Positions 46,864-57,412 of a stretch of DNA of 64,000 nucleotides are shown in pieces. This DNA is from Nageia nagi (lineage: Eukaryota > Pinophyta). Each line of letters starts with the position of its first letter. The first letter of the stretch is position 1. Under the pieces are notes generated by a model, which saw only the letters and a program-made list of their open reading frames with translations, was not told where the DNA came from and did not search any database. A program made the translations under genes and the position numbers. Where the stretch lies: positions 210,304,001-210,368,000 of the forward strand of contig JBITNC010000001.1 in NCBI GenBank assembly GCA_050084985.1. The letters are read 5' to 3'.

Positions 46864-48780
46864 TCATGAGCTTTCCTCCCCACCATCTTTTGGACTACCA
46901 CCAATGCTATGTTCTAGATGGGTAGTACCCACTAAACCTATAGGACTTGTAGCCTAAGTTGTTGTATGTATCTTAGATGAACCTACTAGATGCTAAGGAG
47001 ACACTCTAATAGTAGCACTCTGACTCTAATATGATGTAGGCCTAGCATGTCTATTTTGACTACTAGCTATGCCTCGTGCCCCACTTGCTAAAGGTGTAGG
47101 ATGGGCACTCACATCTACTAGAATATACCCCCTCAAAGGAAGAGGATAAGGGACATTAATAGAAAAAGCTAGAACACCTATCAACTAAGTAGCCATAACA
47201 CCCATATAGTAATCTCTCTATTGACATATCCATTTGATAAATGCTAAGGGTTGGCTCTTAACTCTATCTAAAGTACTAGCTCTACTTATCTACTACCCAT
47301 AAATAGATTGGACTATATCCCTAATCTCATCCCTCTCCCACCTATAGCACTCCCTCTCTTTTTGGTATCTATAATGAGTTAAGTTAGCTTGAGCTAACTA
47401 GTATCATAACTTGTAAATGTCTCCTAATAAGGAGTCAATGTTAGGGACCTAAGATAATGGTACCTCCTCATCTCTCACACCTCCCTTAGCACCTAGGGTA
47501 ATTTCCTTTTCATTGGGAATCCTTGCAAGAATCTCTAGTGCAACCTCCTTTGGTACACTTGCATCAATATCTAATCTCTATCATACATAGCACCTATAAG
47601 GCTCATCATCCACTTCCTCCATCTCTACTTGCTACCAGGCATCAAAAGCCTTAATCATCCCAACATCATCCATTGCACACTCCTCCTTAGTCACCTCCTC
47701 TTGTGTAGGGTTGGGGTAAGCATACACTAAAGTTTGTAAACCCTTAATTGGAAGCATGGTTTCTCATTGATATCTTAATGGATCAAGAGATACATCCTAA
47801 ACTAATCCAAACTATCATCTAGTGTGATCAAACTAAAAATACTCTAAAAATGTAATCCACCTACCATTCATGATCCTAGCCTAAAACATACCTATAAGTT
47901 GAGCCTTGAGCTTATCCCATGTAGGGTACAGATGATATGGCCTAAACATAATGTGGTTAGGCACTAGCTAAGAGATCATATCTCTATAAAATCTCACATC
48001 CCTGTAAACCCCATATATGAGATGAATGTAGAAATCCTCTCTCCATATCATAATGTTAGTTAGGTACTCAACATGAGTAGCAAAACTTGGAATAAGTAAT
48101 CCATTAGGATGAGCAACTATAATATGCTCATAGGCCCATGCTTGCAACATAATCATCATTGATAGTGAATATTGATGACCCTATGAGTAAAAGAATAACT
48201 CTCTATAAATTTGCATCAACAAAGTTGGCATCCATGCATAAATAGTGTCATGCTACAACATATTTATAGTAACTAGTAAGAGGGACCATGAAAATATCCC
48301 ACTACTAGTATTAGGAATGGTGTAACTCTAAATAAGCCCCATCAAATAAGAAAACTATATTCTACCATGTTGATCCTCTATCTAGTACTAACAATATCTA
48401 ATGCCACGTAAGCTAATCTTAGAGATGATATTATCCACCCTGTTAGCTTTGTACAAGTATGATATGGTTGGTAGAGCTCCATCTCAGTCAATAGTATGTT
48501 GGATCCTTTAACCATGAACTAGAATATGATAGAGGTGATGAATATCCTCTATAGTAACTATCATCTCCCCTTTTAGGAGATGAAAAGTGAAAGTCATAGA
48601 ATCCCATATCTCTAGTAATGTAGCCAAAAGAGGGTAATCATAATGGATGCAACCTATGAAGGGTCCCATCCCAAAACCCATAGTCCAAAAGAAAGTATGA
48701 TCTTTAACTATGAGAAATTATCTTACCTATTGAAGAATGGATGGGTAGCACCCTCTAGGCTCAAAGCCATCACAAACTTG
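46864..48780 (-). pseudogene. Antisense plant mobile domain gene carried by the Tat element
   Basis: On the minus strand one frame runs about 640 codons without a frameshift, broken only by stops that fit C-to-T/G-to-A decay. It starts near QVCDGFEPRGCYPSIL, then ATLLEIWDSMTFTFHL, LKGEMIVTIEDIHHLYHI, ISYLYKANRVDNII, YAWMPTLLMQIYRELFFYS and MIMLQAWAYEHIIVAHPNG (48159-48100). W-x-x-x-T-x-TFH-x-x-x-GEM-x-VT-x-ED-x-x-x-L, the Y-x-W-x-x-x-L-x-x-x-YREL block and LQ-x-WAYEH are the signature of the plant mobile domain (PF10536). The C-terminal third (47760-46866) is Glu-rich, then low-complexity Ser/Thr/Pro, ending GGSPKDGGEESS and TGA at 46866-46864. The start is uncertain: no in-frame ATG lies next to the first motif. 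Function of the domain in elements is unknown. Confidence 0.85.
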
Positions 48781-50370
48781 ATAGCAATTTATAATAATTT
48801 AATTTAAAAAAAAATCTAAAACATAAAGTTAAACCCTAATGACTAGGTAACTAGGTTGTAGAATTACTAGTGTTTGATAGTTAAACATTGATGACCTTAA
48901 AATCCTTTGGCTTTGGCCAATGATTGTGGTTGTGGATTTGAATTTTTTTTAAAGTACACCAAATAAAACATAAATAAAAATTCTAAACAATTAAAAATAA
49001 CTAAAAATATTAATGCAACTACCCTATAATTTTTATTTCTTAACTTAGGCATTAAAAATGAAATAGTAAATAAAAAATTAAAAGGGAGGATTTTAAACCC
49101 TATCTCCTCTCTAATTGGCCTCCTTTGGCTAGTAGGTCTCATCTTGGGCAATAACTTGGTCAATAATAGCATCCAACTAAACATAAAACACATGTAGTGA
49201 AGTGGGTGGGAGTAAGAGGACAAATGAGCTTTGACCACTCAAGAAAAGATAAGAACAAAAATGACAAGTAGATTTTTTATTTTATATGGGTCATGCCTTC
49301 AAATACTGATGATCCTTAGTGGAGACCTATAATCTATTAGAATAATTGATGATCACTTAAAAAAAAGAGATCCTCTTTTGATGTAATATTTTTCAAGTAT
49401 TTTGATAAGAGAAATACTTGAGCTCCTTGCTATATGCTTACCAATGTTTTTTATTAAAATTGAAAAAACCTTAAATATTTTAAAGTTTTAAAAGTTTCCA
49501 AATAATATCAAAAATTCTTTAGGCCTTCCTAGGCCTATGATTAACTATAAATATTAATGAGAAAGTTCAAAATAGGATAGAATAGTTAAATATATTTGTA
49601 ACACTTTTTGTATCCTTTTATACAACCAACAATAATCAACTAAGGGAGAAAATAAATGAAAATCCATATTATGTCCTTGATCTAAAATTTAGTATAGATT
49701 CCCAATGAACTAATGCAAAATTTTGACAAAAAACTTGCACTCAAGAACTGCTCACATCATTAATATCATAAAAATACCAAAAATAATATAAAATAATTAA
49801 AAACCTTTAAAAATTAATATATATATAAAACCATAAAAAAATAAAAAATGCATGTCAAACAAAATAGATACAAGTTTTTCTCTTGTTAAACTTGATCTAA
49901 GCTAAAGGCTTTGAAAAAACCAAAAACCCTTGAGTAACTTTGAATTTGAAAAATGACCCTTCTTTTAATAGAGAAAAGAAGGATAGGTTTTGATATGATT
50001 AAAATTGTGGATGAAATTTTGTGCAAGATCATCCAACTTCTTAAGGGAGCTTCTTTATCACATGCTAGATATGGCATACACTTGATAGCTAAGACTCCAT
50101 CTATATACTACCAACACAGGACAATAGTATAGTGATAATTTCCTAAGTTATGCTTTGCACTACAACCAAATTGCTTTCAAAACATATCAAATGCAAAAGA
50201 AAAAAAATGGATTTAGTTATAATCTAATCACTCAAATTCAACTTATTCATAAAGACTAGGTTAATTCAAAATCTTGATCCAAGGTTAAGGAAGCAAGTTT
50301 AGAACCTGGGTGCACCCTATCTTAGATAGGCTTGGTTTTTTGAAATAATCCCCACCTATAAAATGTTGGG
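48781..50370. other. Spacer between antisense gene and 3' LTR
   Basis: About 1.6 kb. A 113-codon minus-strand frame at 49238-48897 (PTSQRRPIREEIGFKILPF) is open but unrecognised; it could be a chance frame or an upstream exon of the antisense gene. If the antisense gene was expressed, its promoter should lie here. Confidence 0.4.
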
Positions 50371-50390
50371 TATTTCAAAAAGTGATGAAA

Positions 50391-51265
50391 AGTAGACACC
50401 CAAAAATAAGCAAAAGAAGAAAAAAAAATTAAAACTAAATTAAAAAGTTTAATATAGTTATCAAAATGACAACATCTAACTCCTAAACATGGGTGATCCA
50501 TATTAATTGCTAGCATTTTAACATGGATGCTGGTAACTTTGAAGTTAGAAAAATTAAAGAAAAAATGGAAAACTCAAGGCACCTAAGGAAATAAACCAAT
50601 AGATCTTGGATGACTCATACTTGATCCTATGCCCTTCCCAAAAAGGATAAACCATATGACAAGGTTGGATGATCTTTTTTATCCTATTATTTCCCCTAAA
50701 ATAGCAACTTTGGCCATTATAAAACTCTATAAATTAAACCTCTCCTAAGGAGAAAAAAATCCAAGTTTTATGCAACAATACTTTGCTAAACTACATTCAA
50801 ACTTGTAGTGAGTAATTGCATTATATTTTTTTCCATGCTTTCATACTTGTATTATGTTATACTTTCATGCATTTTTAACCATGTGAGTAGGTATGTTTGA
50901 TATGTTTCTTGTTTGTGTGTGTATAGGATTTGTGGGTGCATGGTAGTTGGTTTGAACATAAGAAAGACAAAGAACTAGTGAGCAACCAAAGACCATCACT
51001 AAAATTTTCTTATAGGTTTTGGGGACACTACTAAAGGCTTACAAACATTGATATTATCATTTAGAGGAGGACCAAGAGATTATATATCTCCCTTCACAAA
51101 CAAAAAACCCTTACTATACAAGGTATGATTATACATCACAAATTGATATGATATTTGTCATTGTAAATTGATTATTGAGGTATATTCAAAATTTATTAAA
51201 AGAATTGTTGTTGCTTGTAACATGCTTTATTCCATTTGATGATAGGGTTTTTTTTGGGTAGTATA
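50391..51265 (+). repeat. 3' LTR of the Tat element
   Basis: 875 bp, from AGTAGACACCC (first T of TG mutated to A) to GGGTAGTATA (CA mutated to TA). The bases before it, TTTCAAAAAGTGATGAAA, are the degraded polypurine tract. A TATA box CTCTATAAATTA lies at about 50725-50736 inside the segment missing from the 5' LTR. Confidence 0.9.
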
Positions 51266-51270
51266 ATAAT
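51266..51270. repeat. Target site duplication ATAAT (right)
   Basis: Pairs with 31968-31972. Confidence 0.85.
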
Positions 51271-54200
51271 GCAATAGCCAAAAATATCTATAGGACTTGT
51301 AAAACTAATTACTAAATCTTGATGAAGAATGCAATCCATCACCTTAATAGAATATTACATCAAGAAGGTATGCAACCCATGATAGATGATATTTTCATAT
51401 GTTCCTTCAGCAATAGTGGCAAGATGTACTAAAAGAGAAAGAGGATTATTTTTTTGAATCACCATAATTCTTAATATTTTATTAACATACATAGGTGGAA
51501 GTAGAAACTCTACCCTTAAATTTGTTACCCATCAAGATAAGGATGGGAAATAATTATAAAGGTATGTATGGAAGTACCCCTATGAGTGGTTGAGGAGTCA
51601 CAAATACATATTTAAATATCCTTTGGAAATTATTGCAAAATAGTATTCATACCTTGAGAAAAGCATAAAATCAAATAATAAAGACATTATTAAGGAATGT
51701 TATGATGGTGAGTAGTACAATATGAAAGTATGGGAATTTAAGTTTGCATGTACAGTACCACGCCTCTCATTGCTAGTTAAACTTATTAGGATTAAGAAAC
51801 TTATAAAAAATGTGTTAAGTAAGTAATGATAAATGAAATAAAATAATGCAAGCTATCATGGAGAATGTGTTCCTATGATAAAAATTGAAGAATGTACAAG
51901 AACAAATAGGAAATATTTGAATAAAAAAAGGAAGAATATGAGAGAACTTGGGTGTCCCTAACTTCAAAATAAAATAAGTTGATGATTGATCTCATCAACC
52001 AGGAATAAAATTTTCTCAAGAAAATTCAAGGTGTGCAATAACAAGCATTATTCCACCTTAGATCCTCTTTGTAGGAAGCCAAAAAATGGAAAATAAAAGC
52101 TCAAAGGTATGAAAAATTATTAGCTCAATTGGGATTAGTATCTCTTTAGATTTGTCGATGTCACCTAATGATGGAGGTAAAAAGAATGATGAGCCCTATA
52201 TAGAGAGTCAAATGGGAGAAAGTATCCATTTTTTTAACCATTTAATTGATCTAAATAAATGATTATTTATGCATCTTATAATAAATAATATTTTTGAATT
52301 TCTACTTTTAATTATTTTCAAAATATGATCATTTATGGATTTGACTATGTGAAAATATTTAAAAGGGAAAAGTCATTAATCCTTATAAAAGTTAATCTCT
52401 TCTTGTATGGAAACCCTATTTGTCTCTCTAGTTTAAGTTGTAAATTTTAAGTGGGAAACAATAGCAAATATATTTGAATCCACTAGTGACTCACACCATA
52501 CATACTACATGATTGAATACACATTCATTAGATAAGTGAAAATATTATAAGAGAATGTTTTTAAGAACTAAATTGAAGAAACAAAAATTTCATTCGATGT
52601 AGAAAATATTTTCTTATGCCAATAACTAACTATTGAAGGGGAATGAAGAGAGTCTCTTAAGATTTAGAGGGATGCTTTGAAACAAGAAAAGATCATGCTA
52701 ATGGTCTAATGAAATCAATTAATAATAGAAAAAGAGAGGTCTCTTTTCCAAGATTAGGAACTTCAAGAGCAAGTTCAAACTATTCAAGAAAAAACATTAG
52801 TGCATATTAGTACTTCCCTTAAGCATGTTGAGTATTGGAAAGAGAAAACCCAAAAATATGAGAAATTTCTAACCTAGTATGGAATAAAATTATCTTAAGA
52901 TATGTTAACAAATCCTAATAGTAAAAGTTTAGGCTATATCAAAATTTCAATGTTAATTTCTAAAAGGTATGGATCCCTTAATGAAGGATAAATTGTTAAT
53001 CCATTTGATTTTTAATAAATATATGATGTTATATTTAACATTTCTTGTTGGAAAATTATTATTTCCTTGAAAATAAATGCAAATAAAGCTCTTTGTAAAG
53101 TTATGTGGGAAAACTTATTGATGATTTTATTTGATCCAAATTGATAAATATGGAAATTTTTTTCAAATTTGATCATATTAGGGATTACCATTTTTACTTA
53201 GATAAAGTGTATGAATCAATTATTATATGAAATATTTATTAATATTATGGAAAATTAAGGATTATTGACCTTAATTTTGCACTTATTAGGTCAAAGTAAA
53301 ATACCTATCATATGTATAAATAGAATATTATTAATTCCTCATATATATAATGGTGAGGTGAATATTGAATGAACTTTAATATGTGTTGATTTAATTGGTA
53401 ATAGAGTAATTCACATGTATAAGGGTGAATTATTAAACCTTATGACTCAAAAATATTTGAAGGGTAATTAAATATTTCTACTAAAAATCAAGTGAGGATA
53501 TGTTCTAAAAGGAATTATGAATAAATGAGCCTACATGGGTTAAGCAAAAATTGCTAATGCATAAGAAAGTTTGCATAAAAGGATAAATTTCATGATTGAT
53601 TTATACATGTCTTTATGTTTATGCATTTACTTGAGATTATAATTTTTGATAATTATTTATTTTGATTAATATGGTATAGAAATCTAGTTTGATATTATTT
53701 TTAAGCATCATTATGAGGAAGTAGTTTGCTTCCTAAAGATATTTGAGTTCCTAAGATATAGGCATGGGAGCTTAGACCACTAGGGATACTAAACAATAGA
53801 TATGGGTAGGTTAGTTTTCTTATATTTAGAGAAGGGATAATAATTAAGAAATCTATGCTATATCATGTGAGGATATAAGTAGTTATTATTTATTTATCAT
53901 GGGTTAGTGAATGTAAATGAAAGTTATTCTGGGAGTGATGTACTTTACCATTAATTTTATGGATGATAAAATCATATAAGTTGTATGATATATTTGGATT
54001 AGTGCTACCTTGGGTGATATGTTCCCCAAGGTGAAACCAAAACCTAATGCTATGATAAAATGAGAATCCATAATTGATTGGTTAGAAGATATAAATGGTG
54101 GGATCATATTTAGGATCTTGACCTAATCCATGAAGTATTATGATGATGAAAAGTAAAAATGAAGGGTTTGCTCAATTTTGGTAGTTGATCAACCTAACCC

Positions 54201-54404
54201 ACTTGTAGGTCAATTGGCAATTGATAAAGAATCAAGTTGGATCATCTTAATATCCCTTGATAATGTCAAATTAAATGTATGTTATTTCAATATTTTGGAA
54301 TAAGAATCTATTTTTGTTATATGTTTACATGTGTACTTTTAAGTAACTTGATAAATTAAAGATAAGAAACATATAGGACTATGTTATCTCTAAGGGGTAA
54401 AGTA
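51271..54404 (+). pseudogene. Internal region of the giant element with duplicated coiled-coil-like segment
   Basis: Resumes the giant element after the Tat insertion. Two segments resemble each other as protein: KIKAQRYEKLLAQLGLVSL at about 52095-52150 and WKEKTQKYEKFLTxYGIKLS at about 52835-52900, each preceded by Gln/Glu-rich, helical-looking text (LQEQVQTIQEKTLVHI in the second). They look like gag-like or structural coiled-coil remnants of the element, decayed by stops. Elsewhere (51271-52050, 53000-54390) some low-stop stretches exist but no family is recognised. A polypurine-like TAAGGGGTAAAG at 54391-54402 precedes the right repeat. Confidence 0.4.
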
Positions 54405-54505
54405 TGTAATGACCTAGTTACACCTACTTATTTGATCAATTATGTATGGAACCCTAATTATGATGATTTAGTTAATTTTTCATAATTAAGATTAATGTTG
54501 TTTCC

Positions 54506-54521
54506 AAGTATGTTATGGATT
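54506..54521. repeat. 16-bp target duplication (left)
   Basis: AAGTATGTTATGGATT matches 57397-57412 with one difference. The left LTR copy has the uninterrupted site near 23285. Confidence 0.85.
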
Positions 54522-57396
54522 GGAGGATGGGATAGACATGAAGGTGTTATTTCAAAATTTATCCTCCTAAGATGAAGCAAGCCTAAGGGTTGATGACTCA
54601 ATATAAAGACTCAAGATACCAAGTCATATTGCCATGATAAACCATGCTTATCTATGCTAAAGTGCTTAATTCCTATTTAGAATACTTTATCAAACTAGGA
54701 CTAGATTATTATATGAAGAGTCTCCATCTCTTAATAGATGGTGATCGATGCTAATCCTTTTTGGATGAATTGAAGGAAAGTGAGTTTTCCTAGAATATAT
54801 GTTGGATCATTAACTTGATAGTTCAAGTGGAGAAGTGGGTGTCTATCAAGCCTCAAGTTGGACTCCTAATGTCCCTCACCTTGATCCACCTTAGGTCAAC
54901 CTTCCCATCAAGTGTGAGAAGCACTTTCAATTATGAGAGGCACTTGTTACCATAAATTTCAAGGTGGTAAGGTAGAATCAATTATTTAATTTCCTATAAT
55001 ATAAGCTAAGTATAAGTGTAGCAAGAGTGTTTTAGAGCTATGGAGATGGGGGTGACCTGGTAATAGTAGAGCATTTTTCCTTGGATGAGATTAAAAGAAA
55101 CCCTTTAGTGTGGAATATAATATGTGAGGGTGGATTAGAGAACTTTATTAATGCATGTAGAGGGCATGATGATGAGATTTCTTTAGTAGTAGTGAAATCA
55201 TGGGAGAATGGTAGGTGTAAGGTCAATGGAAGGGAGGTTATGTTCAACCCTAAGATAATAGCATAGGCTACCATGCTTCCAAATGAAGGTCTGTAGATTA
55301 GAAGAGAGGGTAAATTGAACAAACTTGAGGCTAGAGATAAATTTTTGGTAAAAATGATAAAATGAAAAGATCTTTAGAAATATCATATAAGGATGGTGCG
55401 AGAATCAATCCCCAAACCTTGAGATAATGTGGGTTCAATATTGATGAAATATATAATGTTGGAAGGGAGATACAAAGTTCTTCTCAATTCACATTTTTTC
55501 TTGTTGAATCACTTAATCTTTCCATAGATGGATAAGGTAAACTTCCCCTTATTTATATTTAATTCTTTGGCAATCTCAATTGAAAATTTTAACCAAGAAT
55601 AAGCTTCTTTACCTCTGCATAGAGCTATCATTAAATTAGTGGTAAAAAGAGCTTTGGTTATGGCTCCTAGAAAAGGTCCTAGGCTAAAATTCATTATTGA
55701 TGGTAAATTATACAAACTTGGTAAGAAGAAAGTAGGAAAAGTCTTAAACAAAGGTAGAACACCTAACAACAACATCTAGGAGGTTAAAGAAATGATATAG
55801 GTCCTAAATGAGGAAACATAGAAAAAGCTTGGAAAGCACTAAGAAGAAAGTGGTGGAAAGAGATGCTTCCACTAGAAAGTCACCCTAATTAATGGATAAT
55901 GAAGATTCATCACAAAGTGAATCCCAAGAGGATGTTGAGGTGGATGATACCCTCATGATAATTAGATCTAAATTGGGGAAAAAGAAGGGAGAAGTAGTGT
56001 TAAAAATATAAACAAGAAGATTATAGCCTCCAAAAGAAGGAACATATTATGCAAGTGTAAGGATTAATTAAAAGTTAGATTTAAAGAATTGAAAAGTATG
56101 GAAGAAAGGCCAATCTCTAGTCTACTTGAAAAGGAGGAACCAAGAAGGAGTAACAGACTAAAAAGAAAACATGTTTTGGAGAAGGACATGTCAAGTGATG
56201 AGGTTCTAGTAGGAGTAGAAAAAAAAAACTAGAGCCAAAAAAAGAAAATGTTGATAGACATTAGGAAGATCAAAAAGCAATTCCATAGGATATGGAGTGC
56301 ATTGAACCTCCCAAAAAGAAGAGATTTCCCAGTCCCTTGACTATTAAACCTCAAGAGAGCCCACTAGATGCCATACATTAATTAGCACTCATTTATGCTT
56401 TAGAGGAAAGTATTTTTTCTTTTATGATTATAAGTAGAGAGGGTGTTCTAAGTGAATGCAATAGTTTCACTAATGGTGGGTCTAAGCTAATAGACCCAAA
56501 ATAGTAGACTCAGATAGGTAGACAACAAGTATTTATGGAATCCATATGAGTCAAAAGTGGGGGCATGAGAAATCCAATTAGGTGGTATCATAGGATAAGA
56601 GATATATCCTCTCCAACAACTATGTATGGCATATAGGAAGAGGTGACTTCATAACATAATGCAACAATTTTTTAGGATTTCAAGTAGTAAACTTGGAAGA
56701 GCAAAATCCCTTCATACAGTTTAAGATAAGAAAGATTAATGAATCTCTTAAATGTAGGGACCAATAAATTTTAATTACATAGGAAAAGAAGAAGACTAAA
56801 TATATTCCTAACCAAGTTTTTGATTGCACCAAAGGTAAATCAGCCAATGAAATAGGGCTAGACATTACAAAAATAATAAGTAAAGAGACCTTAGTATGAT
56901 TCAAGAAAGCAATGATCCCTACACTACACAAGGAGATGCTCAAAGAGCCCAAACTCAAAAGAGAAGTAAAAAGTGAAAAGTATGCAAAGGTTGGAAAACA
57001 TCTAGGTCTCAAAGAGATCTTACTCAAGAAGACCTACCTCAGATTATACAAATTCATTTATAAAGAAATATTTTAGATTTTACTAAAGCTTTTAAATAGT
57101 ATACTTTATGTTTTCTACTGCATTTATTGAGAATTTAGTTTTGGTACTCCTAATTACATAAGGAGGTGTAGTAGTTAATGTAAAGGTGCCTAAAAGATAT
57201 GATTGATGAATTTCCATAGTATCTTAGTCTTAGCAAGCTCATAGAATTATTTTGGGTGGGTCATTTTTTATTCTTGTAAGGAGAATGCAACATAAAAAAC
57301 TAATTTTTAGATTATCCTTTTTGTAAAGGTTGTTGAATACCCTTATAAACTTCACCATTTTTATTAATACAAAATTTACTTGTTAATTAAAATAAA
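54522..57396 (+). mobile_element. 2.9-kb retroposed insert (LINE-mediated retrocopy or similar)
   Basis: The insert is absent from the left copy of the host repeat and is bordered by 16-bp duplications. Its right end, AATTAAAATAAA (about 57385-57396) next to the duplication, is A-rich as a decayed poly(A) tail would be, and the preceding TTTATTAATACAAAATTTAC looks like an mRNA 3' untranslated end. It carries one gene-like region in plus orientation and no RT, so it looks like an mRNA copied in by LINE machinery rather than an autonomous LINE. Some of the 5' 500 bases may be 5' untranslated region. Confidence 0.7.
55030..56640 (+). pseudogene. Unrecognised plant repeat-associated protein in the retroposed insert
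   Basis: A single frame starts near GDGGDLVIVEHFSLDEIKRN and continues LVWNIICEGGLENFINACRG, HDDEISLVVVKSWENGRCKV, NGREVMFNPKIIA, ATMLPNEGL, KPxDNVGSILMKYIMLEGRY, LLNSHFFLLNHLIF, DKVNFPLFIFNSLAISIENF and LPLHRAIIKLVVKRALVMAP with Lys-rich text after it (about 55690). Further on, at about 56000-56350, lie basic, possibly nuclear-targeting stretches such as RRSNRLKRKHVLEKDMSS and PKKKRFPSPLTIKP. The layout (SFxxEEL..I..GL.., a V-x-G-x-x-FxP block, PxEG, W/D-x-V-x-x-IM-x-Y) recalls plant transposon-associated proteins, but I cannot name the family. Stops and one or two shifts disable it. The start is not defined. Confidence 0.5.
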
Positions 57397-57412
57397 AAGT
57401 ATGTTATGAATT
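57397..57412. repeat. 16-bp target duplication (right)
   Basis: AAGTATGTTATGAATT, pairs with 54506-54521. Confidence 0.85.

Larger units (their letters stand above)
31973..51265 (+). mobile_element. 19.3-kb Tat-lineage Ty3/gypsy element with antisense extra gene
   Basis: Direct repeats at 31973-32765 and 50391-51265 with ATAAT target duplications define it. Order on the plus strand: primer site, 2.2-kb leader, gag, protease, RT, RNase H, a second RNase H of the kind found in the Tat lineage (aRNH), integrase ending at 42475, sense-strand extra frames to 45087, then an antisense frame with a plant mobile domain (46864-48780). Size, second RNase H and antisense frame downstream of pol all agree with Tat elements, which include the large Ogre-type members. 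Every coding part carries stops; catalytic residues of protease, RT and integrase are changed, so it is dead. Confidence 0.92.

Noticed and set aside
48897-49238. 113-codon minus-strand frame as a separate gene
   Set aside because: No recognisable domain and the second half is A/T-driven hydrophobic text; kept only as a note in the spacer entry.
55038-55386. Minus-strand frames of 94 and 62 codons
   Set aside because: Opposite the better supported plus-strand frame of the retroposed insert.
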